From Afifellaceae bacterium (GTDB lineage Bacteria; Pseudomonadota; Alphaproteobacteria; Rhizobiales; Afifellaceae), in contig JANQRH010000005.1 in NCBI GenBank assembly GCA_028284625.1, positions 62,001 through 126,000 of the forward strand: a stretch of 64,000 bases of DNA, given 5' to 3'. Of the stretch, positions 38,885-48,500 are shown in pieces. Under the pieces are notes generated by a model that ran no database searches, had not been told where the DNA came from, and was given only the letters and a program-made list of their open reading frames with translations. A program made the translations under genes and the position numbers. Numbering within the stretch: position 1 is the first letter of the stretch; each line of letters starts with the position of its first letter.

Positions 38885-41179
38885 CTAGGTGGCTTGCGCT
38901 TTCTCCTGCGCCTCCACGGCCGCCAGCGCCGTCATGTTGACCACGCCGCGGGCGGTGACGGAGGGCGTCAGGATGTGCGCCGGCAACGCCGAACCCAGGA
39001 GGATCGGGCCGACATGCAGCGCGTCCGTCATGACCTTGATCAGGTTCAGCGCAATGTTCGCGGCGTCGAGCGTCGGGAAGATCAGGAGGTTGGCGGCGCC
39101 ATCCAGCCGACTTGAGGGCATGAAGCGTCGGCGCAGCTCCTCAGACAGCGCCGCATCGCCGTGCATCTCGCCGTCGACTTCCAGATTGGGCGCCAGCTCC
39201 TCCAAGAGCGCCTGCGCGCGGCGCATCTTGGCGGCGCTCGGCGTGTCGTGTGAGCCGAAATTGGAGTGCGACAGCAGCGCGGCTTTTGGCGTGATGCCGA
39301 AATGCTCGATGTGGTCGGCCGCCATCATTGTCGTCTCGGCGATGTGCTCCGCCGACGGATCGACGGAAATGTAGGTGTCGCTGAGGAAGATCGGCCCATA
39401 AGACGAGATCAGCAGGCTCAGCGTCGATAGATCGCGCACATCCGATCGCTGCCCGATAATGTGCCTTATGTCGCGAAGGTGGCGGGCGAAGCGGCCCTCC
39501 AGCCCACAAATCAGTGCGTCGGCCTCGCCGCGATGCACGGCGAGCGCGCCGATCACCGTCGTGTTGGTGCGGACCGCCGTGCGCGCCGCTTCCGGCGTGA
39601 CCCCCTTGCGCCCAACGAGGGCGAAGTAATCGTCGACATAATCGCGGTAGCGCGGATCGTCTTCCGGATTGACGATCTCAAAGTCACGGTCGGGCCTGAT
39701 CTTCAGGCCGTAGCGCCGCGCGCGGACTTCCACCACCTGCGGGCGCCCGATGAGGATCGGCGTGGCAGTACCCTCTTCCATCACCATCTGTGCGGCGCGC
39801 AACACGCGCTCGTCTTCGCCTTCGGCATAGATGACGCGTTTAGGCTCCGCCTTCGCCGCGGCGATAACCGGCTTCATGATTAACCCGGAACGCAGCACGA
39901 AGCCGGTCAGCCGGTCGTCGTAGGCGTCGAAATCGTCGATCGGCCGCGCGGCAACACCCGATTCCATCGCCGCGCGCGCGACCGCCGGCGCGATCCTCAG
40001 AATGAGCCGCTGATCGAACGGCGTCGGGATCAGGTAGTCCGGCCCGAAGGTCGGCGTCTCGCCGCCATAGGCCCGCGCCGCCACCTCCGACGGCTCCTCG
40101 CGCGCCAAGGCCGCAATCGCACGCACGGCCGCCACCTTCATCGCGTCGTTGAAATCGGTCGCCCCGACATCGAGCGCGCCGCGAAAGATGTAGGGAAAGC
40201 AGATGACGTTGTTCACCTGGTTGGCGTAGTCGGAGCGGCCCGTGCAGATCATGGCGTCATCGCGCACCGCCCGCGCATCCTCCGGCATGATCTCAGGCTC
40301 CGGATTGGCGAGCGCCATGATCAGCGGCTTGTCGGCCATCGTGGCGACCATCTCCGGCTTCAGCACATTCGGCGCGGAAAGGCCGAGGAAGACATCGGCC
40401 TTGTCGATGACCTGATCGAGCGCGCGATGTGAGGTGTCCTGTGCGTAGGGCGCCTTCCATTGGTCCATCAGCGCCTCGCGGCCGGCATAGACGACGCCTT
40501 CGATGTCGGTGACCCAGATGTTCTCCCGCTTTGCGCCGAGATGCACCAGAAGGCCGAGGCAGGCGAGGGCCGCCGCGCCGGCTCCGGATGTGACGATCTT
40601 GGCGTCAGCCAGCCGCTTGTCGGCAAGATCCAGCGCATTCAACACCGCCGCGGCGACGATGATCGCCGTGCCATGCTGATCGTCGTGCAGCACCGGAATG
40701 CCCATGCGCGCCCGAAGTTGCGCCTCGATCTCAAAGCACTCCGGTGCCTTGATGTCCTCCAGATTGATGCCGCCGAAGGTGGGTTCGAGCGCAGCGACGA
40801 CTTCAACGAAGCGATCGATTTCCGTCGTGTCGACCTCAAGATCGAAGACGTCGACGCCTGCGAACTTCTTGAAGAGGACCGCCTTGCCCTCCATGACCGG
40901 CTTGGCGGCAAGCGGACCGATGGCGCCAAGCCCGAGCACCGCTGTGCCGTTTGAAACGACTGCGACGAGGTTGCCGCGCGCCGTGTAGTCCGACGCGGTG
41001 GCCGGATCGGCGGCGATGGCGCGGCACGGCTCGGCCACGCCGGGCGAATAGGCAAGCGCCAGGTCGCGTTGCGTGCCGAGCGCCTTGGTCGGGACGATGG
41101 CCAGCTTTCCGGGGCTCGGATGGCGGTGATAGCGGAGGGCGTTCTCCGCAAGTGGATCGCTCGGGCGGCTTTTGCTCAT
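38885..41179 (-). CDS. maeB: NADP-dependent malic enzyme with phosphotransacetylase-like C-terminal domain
   Basis: Oxidatively decarboxylates malate to pyruvate, giving NADPH. The 764-aa protein has the malic enzyme domain in residues ~1-425 ([62 protein letters not shown]). The phosphotransacetylase-like domain in residues ~430-764 ([32 protein letters not shown]) lacks evidence of acetyltransfer activity in known MaeB proteins and has a regulatory role. Length is standard for rhizobial MaeB/TME. Confidence 0.95.
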   Translation of the reverse strand: MSKSRPSDPLAENALRYHRHPSPGKLAIVPTKALGTQRDLALAYSPGVAEPCRAIAADPATASDYTARGNLVAVVSNGTAVLGLGAIGPLAAKPVMEGKAVLFKKFAGVDVFDLEVDTTEIDRFVEVVAALEPTFGGINLEDIKAPECFEIEAQLRARMGIPVLHDDQHGTAIIVAAAVLNALDLADKRLADAKIVTSGAGAAALACLGLLVHLGAKRENIWVTDIEGVVYAGREALMDQWKAPYAQDTSHRALDQVIDKADVFLGLSAPNVLKPEMVATMADKPLIMALANPEPEIMPEDARAVRDDAMICTGRSDYANQVNNVICFPYIFRGALDVGATDFNDAMKVAAVRAIAALAREEPSEVAARAYGGETPTFGPDYLIPTPFDQRLILRIAPAVARAAMESGVAARPIDDFDAYDDRLTGFVLRSGLIMKPVIAAAKAEPKRVIYAEGEDERVLRAAQMVMEEGTATPILIGRPQVVEVRARRYGLKIRPDRDFEIVNPEDDPRYRDYVDDYFALVGRKGVTPEAARTAVRTNTTVIGALAVHRGEADALICGLEGRFARHLRDIRHIIGQRSDVRDLSTLSLLISSYGPIFLSDTYISVDPSAEHIAETTMMAADHIEHFGITPKAALLSHSNFGSHDTPSAAKMRRAQALLEELAPNLEVDGEMHGDAALSEELRRRFMPSSRLDGAANLLIFPTLDAANIALNLIKVMTDALHVGPILLGSALPAHILTPSVTARGVVNMTALAAVEAQEKAQAT

Positions 41180-41251
41180 CGTCCCCGTATGTTTGAACCG
41201 GACGTCCTAAACAGCCCGCCGCGGCCGACAATTGCAAGCCTGCGGACTATG

Positions 41252-41911
41252 TCAGCCGACGTTTCCCCCGCGCATCGGCGAAGCGATGGCCGCCTTCAGA
41301 AGCACGGCGAGCGTCACTGCGTTGAGCAAATGCCAAGCCCAATGGATGCCGAGCGGCGCAGTGTCGCAAAGCGGCAGGTCAAGCGTTCGCACCGTCAGCG
41401 AAACCAAAAACACGCCTCCGGCTATGAGCAGGTAACGCCCCGCCGGGTGCCGCCACGCCGTAAGCAATGCGCCGCAGACGAGCATGGCGACAAGCGCCGG
41501 CACATAGGCAGCCGAACCTGAGAGAAGCGGCGACAGCAGCCGTTCGGCAAGGAGGTTGAACACGAAAAACGCCAAAAGCAGCGCGACCGCCGCCAGCCAC
41601 GACAGGCCGAAGAAGCGCCTGAGCGCCAAGCCGAGATAGATGTAGATGAACAGCGTGATCGGGATCACGTCCGCCAAGGCCGACCAGCGGTTGGCGAAGG
41701 TGTGGAACAGGAACGAGCCAATACCGATCGCGGCGACCAAAGCGATCAGCGTCGTGACGGCCGGGTCGGCGCGCCCCTCGCGTCGCTGCGCGGCAGATCC
41801 GTAAGCTGCCGCGATCAAAAATCCGAGATTGGTGATCGCGTTGATCGGCTCCGCCCAGAAGTCCGGACCAAGCCGCTCGCAATAGATGTCGATCGGCGCT
41901 GTCCAATCCAT
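41252..41911 (-). CDS. Ceramidase-like (CREST superfamily) membrane protein
   Basis: A 219-aa protein with about seven hydrophobic segments. It starts MDWTAPIDIYCERLGPDFWAEP and contains INAITNLGFLIAA, GSFLFHTFANRWSALADVIPI and the C-terminal HWAWHLLNAVTLAVLL. These carry the Ser, Asp and three His of the alkaline ceramidase/PAQR active site (PF05875-type). Such enzymes cleave an amide in sphingolipid-like molecules; the natural bacterial substrate is not known. It is convergent-free and stands alone between maeB and a small gene. Confidence 0.82.
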   Translation of the reverse strand: MDWTAPIDIYCERLGPDFWAEPINAITNLGFLIAAAYGSAAQRREGRADPAVTTLIALVAAIGIGSFLFHTFANRWSALADVIPITLFIYIYLGLALRRFFGLSWLAAVALLLAFFVFNLLAERLLSPLLSGSAAYVPALVAMLVCGALLTAWRHPAGRYLLIAGGVFLVSLTVRTLDLPLCDTAPLGIHWAWHLLNAVTLAVLLKAAIASPMRGGNVG

Positions 41912-41984
41912 GTGAATGACCCGTAATTCGCCTTATGCTGTGGAAATAGCGCGTTTGAACAAGGCCCGGGAGGGGAGGGCCGCG

Positions 41985-42209
41985 ATGCACCATGATTTGT
42001 CGGCGCCCGCGCAAGTGATGTGGCACGGTGACGAAGAGAGGCCGCCGGAGGAATGGTCGGGCGCGATCCGCTTTGCAACGTTGCGCGAGGCGCTCGATGC
42101 CATCTTCACCGGCGCGCCGCAGACCGGCCATCCCTGGGTTTTATGTGACGGCCACATCATCGCGCCGCGCGAAAGCGAAGCGATGTGGCTGGAATCGACC
42201 GCACGTTAG
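41985..42209 (+). CDS. Small conserved-looking protein of unknown function
   Basis: A 74-aa soluble protein, rich in Trp, His and acidic residues (VMWHGDEERPPEEWSGAIRF, ATLREALDAI, HPWVLCDGHIIAPRE). A very strong purine-rich ribosome binding site (GGGAGGGGAGGGC) precedes the ATG. I do not recognise a named family. A longer reading from 41916 exists but lacks such a site. Confidence 0.65.
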   Translation: MHHDLSAPAQVMWHGDEERPPEEWSGAIRFATLREALDAIFTGAPQTGHPWVLCDGHIIAPRESEAMWLESTAR

Positions 42210-42331
42210 CGCGCAGCTTGTGCCTTTCCGGGCCGAACCGGCCTGTCCTCGGTGCACTGCGCAGGCCATCGGTTGATGCCGCAAGGCAGAGCCCGTAACC
42301 TGAGCTTTCAATTGTGTCTGGGTTTGCAGGC

Positions 42332-42853
42332 ATGCGACCAAGATCGTTGATATTGGCCGGAATTGCACTGGCCTTTCTATCGGCCGTGCTTATCCAACAG
42401 CTGGCGTTGCGCTCGGTCGCTGGTGACCGCACCTATCCAACCGGGGTCACAGGCATTCTCGATGGGCGGAGTTTTGTTGGCCAGCTCAAATCGGTCGATG
42501 GCGCCAACACCCTGGATGACACGCTGCATTTCAGTGAGGGGCATTTTTGGTCCAGCGGCTGCACGAAGTGCAGCTTCATGCCTGGCAGCTATTGGACCAG
42601 GCAGAATGGCGCAGCGATTGAATTTCAAGGCGTGCTTGAAAGTCCCGAGCGCGGTCGTTTCACGTACCAAGGTTCAGTCGTCGACGGTCGTGTTGAGGCC
42701 AAAATCCACTGGATTCGTGAACGGTGGTATTGGACCGTTGACCGCGACTATGTGTTTGAGGGCCGCATTGATGACGCCGGCGGTTCGTCGGCGAATCTGA
42801 GCAGCGCCCGGTCCCGCGCCTTGGGAGAAGCCGCGCCCACGTGCACCATATGA
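42332..42853 (+). CDS. Exported protein of unknown function
   Basis: A 173-aa protein. A signal peptide or anchor (LILAGIALAFLSAVLIQQLAL) is followed by a beta-rich soluble part with a Cys pair in SSGCTKCSFMPGSYW and an aromatic-rich YQGSVVDGRVEAKIHWIRERWYW segment. No family recognised. The gene ends 4 bases before the next one, suggesting co-transcription. Base composition is slightly lower in GC than neighbours, as is that of the next gene. Confidence 0.65.
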   Translation: MRPRSLILAGIALAFLSAVLIQQLALRSVAGDRTYPTGVTGILDGRSFVGQLKSVDGANTLDDTLHFSEGHFWSSGCTKCSFMPGSYWTRQNGAAIEFQGVLESPERGRFTYQGSVVDGRVEAKIHWIRERWYWTVDRDYVFEGRIDDAGGSSANLSSARSRALGEAAPTCTI

Positions 42854-42857
42854 GCGC

Positions 42858-43496
42858 ATGAGACGGCGCTGGTTTTTCGTTATCGGCATTTACGTGCTGC
42901 TGATCGGCGGCGGATGGATGTTCGGCGAGCAGCTTTCGCAGTGGTCGGTGGTGCAGGTTCGACCGATCAACGAGCCGGAGATACATCGCATGGTGATGGC
43001 CGCTTCGGCGATCTATGTCGTCACCGCGGCGCTGCCGTTTGTGCCCGGCGCTGAGATCGGACTGGCGCTCATTGCCGCTTTCGGCAGTCGAATTGTCGTG
43101 CTGGTCTATGGCTGCATGGTGGTGGCACTACTGCTGGCTTATTGCATCGGCCGTTTCATTCCTGTGCACGTACTGGCTGCGATATTCGGCTATCTCGAGC
43201 TTAGGAAAGCCCGTGATCTTGTTCTGCGTTTTGCCGAACTGGACCCCGCTGATCGGATCGCCGCTGTGACCGCGGGCGCACCCGGTCGGTGGGCACCGTT
43301 CCTTGTGAAGCATCGCTACATTGCTCTGGCGATCGCGTTCAATATTCCAGGCAACAGCTTGCTGGGCGGCGGTGGCGGGCTGAGCATGCTCGCGGGCATG
43401 AGCCAGCTCTTCGGTGCGCTTCCGTTTTGTGTCACCGTGTTACTGGCCGTCGCTCCTCTGCCGTTACTTGTGCTGCTGACGGGCTATCAGCCTTGA
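42858..43496 (+). CDS. VTT/DedA-like (TVP38 family) membrane protein
   Basis: A 212-aa protein with five to six hydrophobic segments. The conserved-looking part is ALPFVPGAEIGLALIAAFGS followed by a Gly/Arg helix (YCIGRFIPVH), and later IALAIAFNIPGNSLLGGGGG, which resembles the two re-entrant loops of VTT/SNARE-associated proteins (DedA, TMEM41B). Those proteins act in lipid scrambling or membrane homeostasis. Assignment is by pattern only and is uncertain. It ends just upstream of the cobalamin riboswitch region. Confidence 0.6.
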   Translation: MRRRWFFVIGIYVLLIGGGWMFGEQLSQWSVVQVRPINEPEIHRMVMAASAIYVVTAALPFVPGAEIGLALIAAFGSRIVVLVYGCMVVALLLAYCIGRFIPVHVLAAIFGYLELRKARDLVLRFAELDPADRIAAVTAGAPGRWAPFLVKHRYIALAIAFNIPGNSLLGGGGGLSMLAGMSQLFGALPFCVTVLLAVAPLPLLVLLTGYQP

Positions 43497-43584
43497 CGTG
43501 GGCTATGTGAGCTGGGCCGACTATCTTGGTTGGCCGCATTGCTCCAAACAGCTTGCCGCTTCCCCGCGCTTTGCCCATAATGGA

Positions 43585-43785
43585 ATCGCTCAGGTTCCCT
43601 GCTGGCGTGAAACGCGTCTGGGGATGAAATGGGAATGCGGTGCGGAACGACCCAAGCCGGGGTTCCAAAGCCGCAGCTGCCCCCGCAACTGTGAGCGGCG
43701 AGTCCACCCGCACGAAGCCACCGGAAACGGGAAGGCGCGGGAAGGGGCCAAGACCCGCAAGCCAGGAGACCAGCCGGAGCGTGAA
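43585..43785 (+). promoter_or_regulatory. Cobalamin (B12) riboswitch
   Basis: An RNA leader with the hallmarks of the B12 riboswitch: the core stretch GCCGCAGCTGCCCCCGCAACTGTGAG at about 43669-43694 (quoted in pieces: GCTGCCCCCGCAACTGTGA), the GCCACCGGAAACGGGAAGG-type arm, and the B12 box AGCCAGGAGACCAGCC at 43760-43775. Just after it, GCCGTC/GACGGC (43795-43811) forms a hairpin directly abutting the AAGGAGG ribosome binding site at 43812-43818. This suggests control of translation initiation (and possibly transcription) by adenosylcobalamin. The genes downstream are cobP, cobW, cobN and cobO, fitting feedback repression. End points are approximate. Confidence 0.93.
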
Positions 43786-43822
43786 TGCTCAGCCGCCGTC
43801 GGTGGGACGGCAAGGAGGTTTG

Positions 43823-43900
43823 ATGAACGCTTCGACGCCCCTCACATCCACTCAGCAATGTGCACGCGGCCCCGCGCTGATCGCGCTTCTCTGCCACTGA
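43823..43900 (+). CDS. 25-codon ORF after B12 riboswitch, possible cbtB remnant
   Basis: MNASTPLTSTQQ at the start and ALLCH at the end, with a perfect AAGGAGG five bases upstream. CbtB, a ~60-aa cobalt-transporter subunit usually found right after B12 riboswitches in Rhizobiales, has a polar Ser/Thr-rich N-terminus and ends in a Cys-His. This ORF keeps both ends but lacks the transmembrane helix, so an internal deletion is plausible. A regulatory leader peptide is the alternative. Confidence 0.45.
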   Translation: MNASTPLTSTQQCARGPALIALLCH

Positions 43901-43907
43901 GGCGGCC

Positions 43908-43946
43908 ATGCTAAAGAACCTGATCCTGAGCGCCGCGGCGGCATGA
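43908..43946 (+). CDS. 12-codon ORF coupled to cobP, possible cbtA remnant
   Basis: Encodes [12 protein letters not shown] and stops at a TGA that overlaps the cobP ATG (ATGA). The sequence resembles the first residues of CbtA-type membrane proteins, which start with a short basic segment and an Ala/Leu helix. The overlap would couple translation of cobP to the leader. Too short to be sure it is expressed. Confidence 0.35.
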   Translation: MLKNLILSAAAA

Positions 43947-44467
43947 AGACCGGCACCGCGCTAATCCTTGGCGGCGCGCGCTCTGGCAAGAGCGCGTATG
44001 CGGAGCGGCTGGTTTTGGAAAGCGGGCTTGAGCCCGTTTACATCGCCACCGCTCAGACGCGCGACGTCGAGATGCTCCGCCGCGTTCGCGCACATCGCGA
44101 GCGCCGCGGTGACGCCTGGCGCACGATCGAGGCGCCCGAGCAGCTTGAATACACGCTGGTGGCGGAAGCCGCCGAGGGGCGGGCGGTCCTCGCCGATTGC
44201 CTGACGCTCTGGCTTTCCAACATCCTGGAGGCCGGCGCCGACCTGGAATTGCGCATCCAGGCCTTGTGCGACGAAGCGAGGCGTCTGCCGGGTCTGGTCG
44301 TCTTCGTCTCCAACGAAGTCGGCCAAGGCCTGGTGCCGGAAACCCCGATTGGCCGCCAGTTCCGCGATGCGCAAGGCCGACTCAATCAATCCATGGCCGG
44401 CATGGCTGACCGTGTCGTTCTGGTGACGGCTGGCCTGCCGCTGGCGCTGAAGGGAGAGTTGGAATGA
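43943..44467 (+). CDS. cobP: Bifunctional adenosylcobinamide kinase / adenosylcobinamide-phosphate guanylyltransferase
   Basis: Phosphorylates adenosylcobinamide and then adds GMP, preparing the nucleotide-loop step of B12 synthesis. The 174-aa cytoplasmic protein has the P-loop [14 protein letters not shown], the guanylylated-His region [18 protein letters not shown], and [19 protein letters not shown]. All family motifs are intact. It shares 4 bases with cobW and begins the riboswitch-controlled operon. Confidence 0.96.
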   Translation: MKTGTALILGGARSGKSAYAERLVLESGLEPVYIATAQTRDVEMLRRVRAHRERRGDAWRTIEAPEQLEYTLVAEAAEGRAVLADCLTLWLSNILEAGADLELRIQALCDEARRLPGLVVFVSNEVGQGLVPETPIGRQFRDAQGRLNQSMAGMADRVVLVTAGLPLALKGELE

Positions 44468-45507
44468 GTGCCGCGTCGAAGGGAGATTTCGGCCGTATCC
44501 CGGCGACCATCGTCACCGGCTTCCTCGGCGCCGGCAAGACGACGCTGATCCGGCATCTCCTGCAAAATCCCGGCGGCCGCCGCATCGCATTGATCGTCAA
44601 CGAATTCGGCGATGTCGGCTTCGACGGTCAGGTGCTGTCGGATTGCGGCGACGAGGCGTGCGGTGAGGACGAGGTCATCGAGCTCGCCAATGGATGCATC
44701 TGCTGCACCGTGGCGGACGATTTCCTGCCGGCAATGGAGATCATCTTGGCGCGCGAAGCGCCGCCCGATCACATCGTGATTGAGACCTCCGGTCTGGCGC
44801 TGCCGCAGCCATTGGTGAAGGCCTTTGCCTGGCCGAGTGTGAAGAACCGCGTCACCGTGGATGGCGTCGTGACTGTCGTCGATGCCGCGGCCATTGCCGA
44901 AGGCCGCGTCGCGACCGACGAGGCGAAGCTTGCCGAGCAGCGCGCGGCCGACGAGTCCCTTGATCACGACGACCCGATCGAGGAGCTCTTTGAGGATCAG
45001 CTTCGCTGTGCCGATCTAGTGGTGATCTCCAAGACCGATCTGGTCGACGAGACCGGGCTTGCGCGTGTTGAATCCGCTATTGCGACGGACCGGCGGAAAG
45101 AGGCGCAGACGCTCAAGATTGCCAATGGCGTGCTGCCGGCCGACATCCTGCTCGGCCAGGCTGCGGCGGCCGAACAGGACGGCGAGACCCGCAAGAGCCA
45201 CCACGAGTTGGCCGGCGAGGAAGACCACGACCACGACGATTTCGACAGTTTCGTGCTTGACGTCCGCGCGGCGGATCGCGCCGCGATGGAAGAACGCGTG
45301 CGCGCGGCCATGGCGCTTCCCGGCGTCCTGCGCATCAAGGGGCTTATCGCCGTGGATGATCGCAACGCGCTGTTGGCCGTGCAGGCGGTGGGGCCGCGCG
45401 TGGAGACCTGGTTCGTACCCGACGAGAGTCGTGGCGCAGGTCTCGTCGTTATCGGGCTGAAGGACGTGGACCGCGCGGCGCTGGAGCGACTGCTGGGCAG
45501 CTCGTGA
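44464..45507 (+). CDS. cobW: CobW-family GTPase, cobalamin-type metallochaperone
   Basis: A COG0523 P-loop GTPase of 347 aa thought to supply cobalt to the CobNST chelatase. Walker [18 protein letters not shown], the metal-binding GCICCTV motif, the [10 protein letters not shown] nucleotide-specificity motif and a His/Asp-rich stretch EEDHDHDDF are present. Position between cobP and cobN is canonical. The start overlaps cobP by 4 bases. Confidence 0.96.
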   Translation: MSAASKGDFGRIPATIVTGFLGAGKTTLIRHLLQNPGGRRIALIVNEFGDVGFDGQVLSDCGDEACGEDEVIELANGCICCTVADDFLPAMEIILAREAPPDHIVIETSGLALPQPLVKAFAWPSVKNRVTVDGVVTVVDAAAIAEGRVATDEAKLAEQRAADESLDHDDPIEELFEDQLRCADLVVISKTDLVDETGLARVESAIATDRRKEAQTLKIANGVLPADILLGQAAAAEQDGETRKSHHELAGEEDHDHDDFDSFVLDVRAADRAAMEERVRAAMALPGVLRIKGLIAVDDRNALLAVQAVGPRVETWFVPDESRGAGLVVIGLKDVDRAALERLLGSS

Positions 45508-45529
45508 CAGAGGCTGCAGAGCGCCTCCC

Positions 45530-48500
45530 ATGCACATCCTGAAAGGCCAGACCCGGACGCTGGCCGGGGAGGCCGAGCCCGTCGACCTGGAGCAATCGCC
45601 GGGCGACATCGTCATCCTGTCCGCCGCCGACACGGAGATTTCCGGACTGGCCGCCGCGCGGCGCGCTATCGGTAAGCCGTTCCCCTCTGTACGCCTGGCG
45701 AATTGGATGCAGCTTCTGCATCCCTATTCCGTCGATCTCTATGGCGAAGCGGTACTGGCGCACGCCAAGCTGATTGTTGTGCGCCTTCTCGGCGGCGCGT
45801 CCTACTGGCGCTACGGCCTGGAGGAGGCGCTGCGGATCGCCCGCGCCAATGGCAGCAAGCTGTTGGTCGTGCCGGGCGACGCCAATTGGGATGGAAGCCT
45901 CGTAGAGCACGGGACCGTCGCTGAAACAGACGCCAACACGCTCTGGTCATTCTTGGTCGAGGGCGGATCGCAGAACTTGGCTTCTGCGTTGCGCTATTGC
46001 GCCCATCTCATCGGAGCCGGCGACACGCCGGGCGCGCCGCGGCCGCTGCCTACGGCCGGGGACTATGGCGAAGCGCCTGATGGCGACGCGACTGTCGCCG
46101 CGATCGTCTTCTATCGGGCGCTCGTGCAGGCCGGCCAGACGGAGCCAGTGGACGCTCTCTGCGCGGCGCTGGCGGAGCGAGGCCTGGCGCCGCTGCCGCT
46201 TTTCGTCTCCAGCCTGAAGAGTAAGGAGGACGCCGCGTTCGTTGCAGAGCAATTCGCCGAGCACGACCCGGCGATCGTCTTGAACGCGACGGCCTTCGCG
46301 TTATCACAGCCGAGCCAGACCTTCGCTAGCACAGTACTCGATGGCGGCGACCGCCCGGTGCTGCAAGTCACCTTCGCCGGCGCGTCGGAGGAAGCGTGGT
46401 CAGAGTCCACGCGCGGCCTCTCACCCACCGATCTGACGATGAATGTCGTGCTGCCGGAGGTCGATGGCCGCCTTATCACCCGCGCCGTGTCGTTCAAGGA
46501 GGCGGGCGAGCTTGATCCGCTCACCGAATGCCGGCCGATCCGCTACCGGCCGAAGCCGGACCGCATCGCCTTCGTCGCCGATCTGGCCGCCCACTGGGCG
46601 AAGCTTCGCGCGGCACCCAATAGCGAGAAGCGCTTGGCGATCGTGCTCTCCAATTATCCCAACAAGGACGGGCGCATCGCCAATGGGGTTGGGCTCGATG
46701 CGCCGGCCTCCACCGTCAACGTCCTCAGTGCACTGAAGGAAGCGGGCCATCGCATCGACGGCGCGCCGGAAACCGGCGCCGCCTTGATGGAGCGCCTGCT
46801 CGCCGGCCCGACCAATGCTCCCGGCAAGAACGGGCCGCCAGTGCATGCGGAGAGCATCACTTTACCGCTCGAGAATTATCGCAAGGCATTTAGCGGGTTA
46901 CCGCCATCCGTGCAGAAGGGCGTGAAGGACCGCTGGGGCGCGCCGAGCGAAGATCCGTTTGTGATGGACGGCGCGTTTGTCCTGCCGGTCCACCGCTTTG
47001 GCAATGCGGTGATCGGCATCCAGCCGGCGCGCGGCTATAATCTCGACCCAAAGGCGACCTATCACGATCCCGACCTCGTTCCGCCGCACGCCTATTTTGC
47101 CTTCTACATCTGGCTGCGCCAAGCGTTCGGGGCCGATGCCCTCGTCCACATGGGCAAGCACGGCAATCTGGAATGGTTGCCCGGCAAGGCGCTGGCGCTT
47201 TCCGAAGAATGCTATCCCGAAGCCGCGCTTGGGGCTGTGCCGGTCGTCTATCCGTTCATCGTCAATGATCCCGGAGAGGGCGCGCAGGCCAAGCGGCGAA
47301 GCGCCGCCGTTGTGGTCGATCATCTGATGCCGGCCATGGCGCGCGCTGAGACCTACGGTCCGGCCGCTGAGCTGGAAGCGCTGATCGACGAATACGCTGC
47401 CGCGGAAGCCGGTGATCCGCGACGCGCCAAGCTTGTCGGCGCGCAGATCGCCGAGCTTGCGCAGGCGCACGGCTTCGATGAGGACCTCGGCCTCGACTTT
47501 GGGCGCGATGAACAATCGGCACTTGCCAAGCTCGACGAGCACATCTGCGATCTCAAGGAACTTCAGATCCGCGACGGCCTGCATGTGCTCGGCGAGGGGC
47601 CGGCGGAAAAACAGCGGGCGGAGACGCTTGTCGCCTTGGCGCGCGTACCCCGGGGTGACGGAACGGGACCTGAAGCCTCGCTCCTGCGCGCGCTCGCCGA
47701 TGATCTCAAGCTCGGCTTCGACCCACTTGCCTGCAGGTTCGCAGAGCAATGGGCGGGCCCGAAGCCCAAAACCCTGGCCGCGCTCTCCGATGCCCCCTGG
47801 CGCACGCACGGCGATACGGTGGAGCGGCTTGAGGCGCTGGCCTTGAGTCTCATGGACAGGAACTGCCGCGAAGCCGGCACTGAAGTAACCTCCCCCTTGA
47901 GGGGAGGTCGAAACCGGCACCAGCCGGTTTCGGGAGGGGGGCGCAACCTTTCAAGAAGCAGAGAGTATGAGGGGGATCGTGATGCCTCACTCCCCTCCCG
48001 AAGTTTGTCGTCGCAAAGCGCGCCAAACGTCGACCTCCCCTCAAGGGGGAGGTTAGAGGCCGTGCCTGTCTCGTCCATCAGCGCAACCGTTACATACGCA
48101 TCTCCGAGAGGTGAGTTGGGACCACGAACCGAAGCCGTCCTCGCATCGATTGCAAACGATATCGCGCCGTCTCTCGACACCTCCGGCACGCGCGAGATCG
48201 ACGTGACGGTCGCCGCGCTCAACGGTCGGTTCGTGCCGCCGGGGCCGTCCGGCGCGCCGACGCGAGGCCGCGCCGATTGCCTGCCGACCGGCCGGAACTT
48301 CTATTCCGTCGATGTGCGCGCCGTCCCGACGCCAGCGGCGTGGGAACTGGGACGCCGCTCCGCCGATCTCCTGGCGGAGCGCTACTTCCAGGATGAGGGC
48401 GAATGGCCACGCGCAATGGCGCTCACGGTCTGGGGCACGTCGAACATGCGCACCGGCGGAGACGACATCGCACAGGCCCTGGCGCTGATTGGCGTACGCC

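Noticed and set aside
41379-42131. A 250-codon minus-strand frame overlapping the ceramidase-like gene.
   Set aside because: Out of frame with a gene that has clear CREST-superfamily motifs and membrane segments; composition is Arg-rich and featureless.
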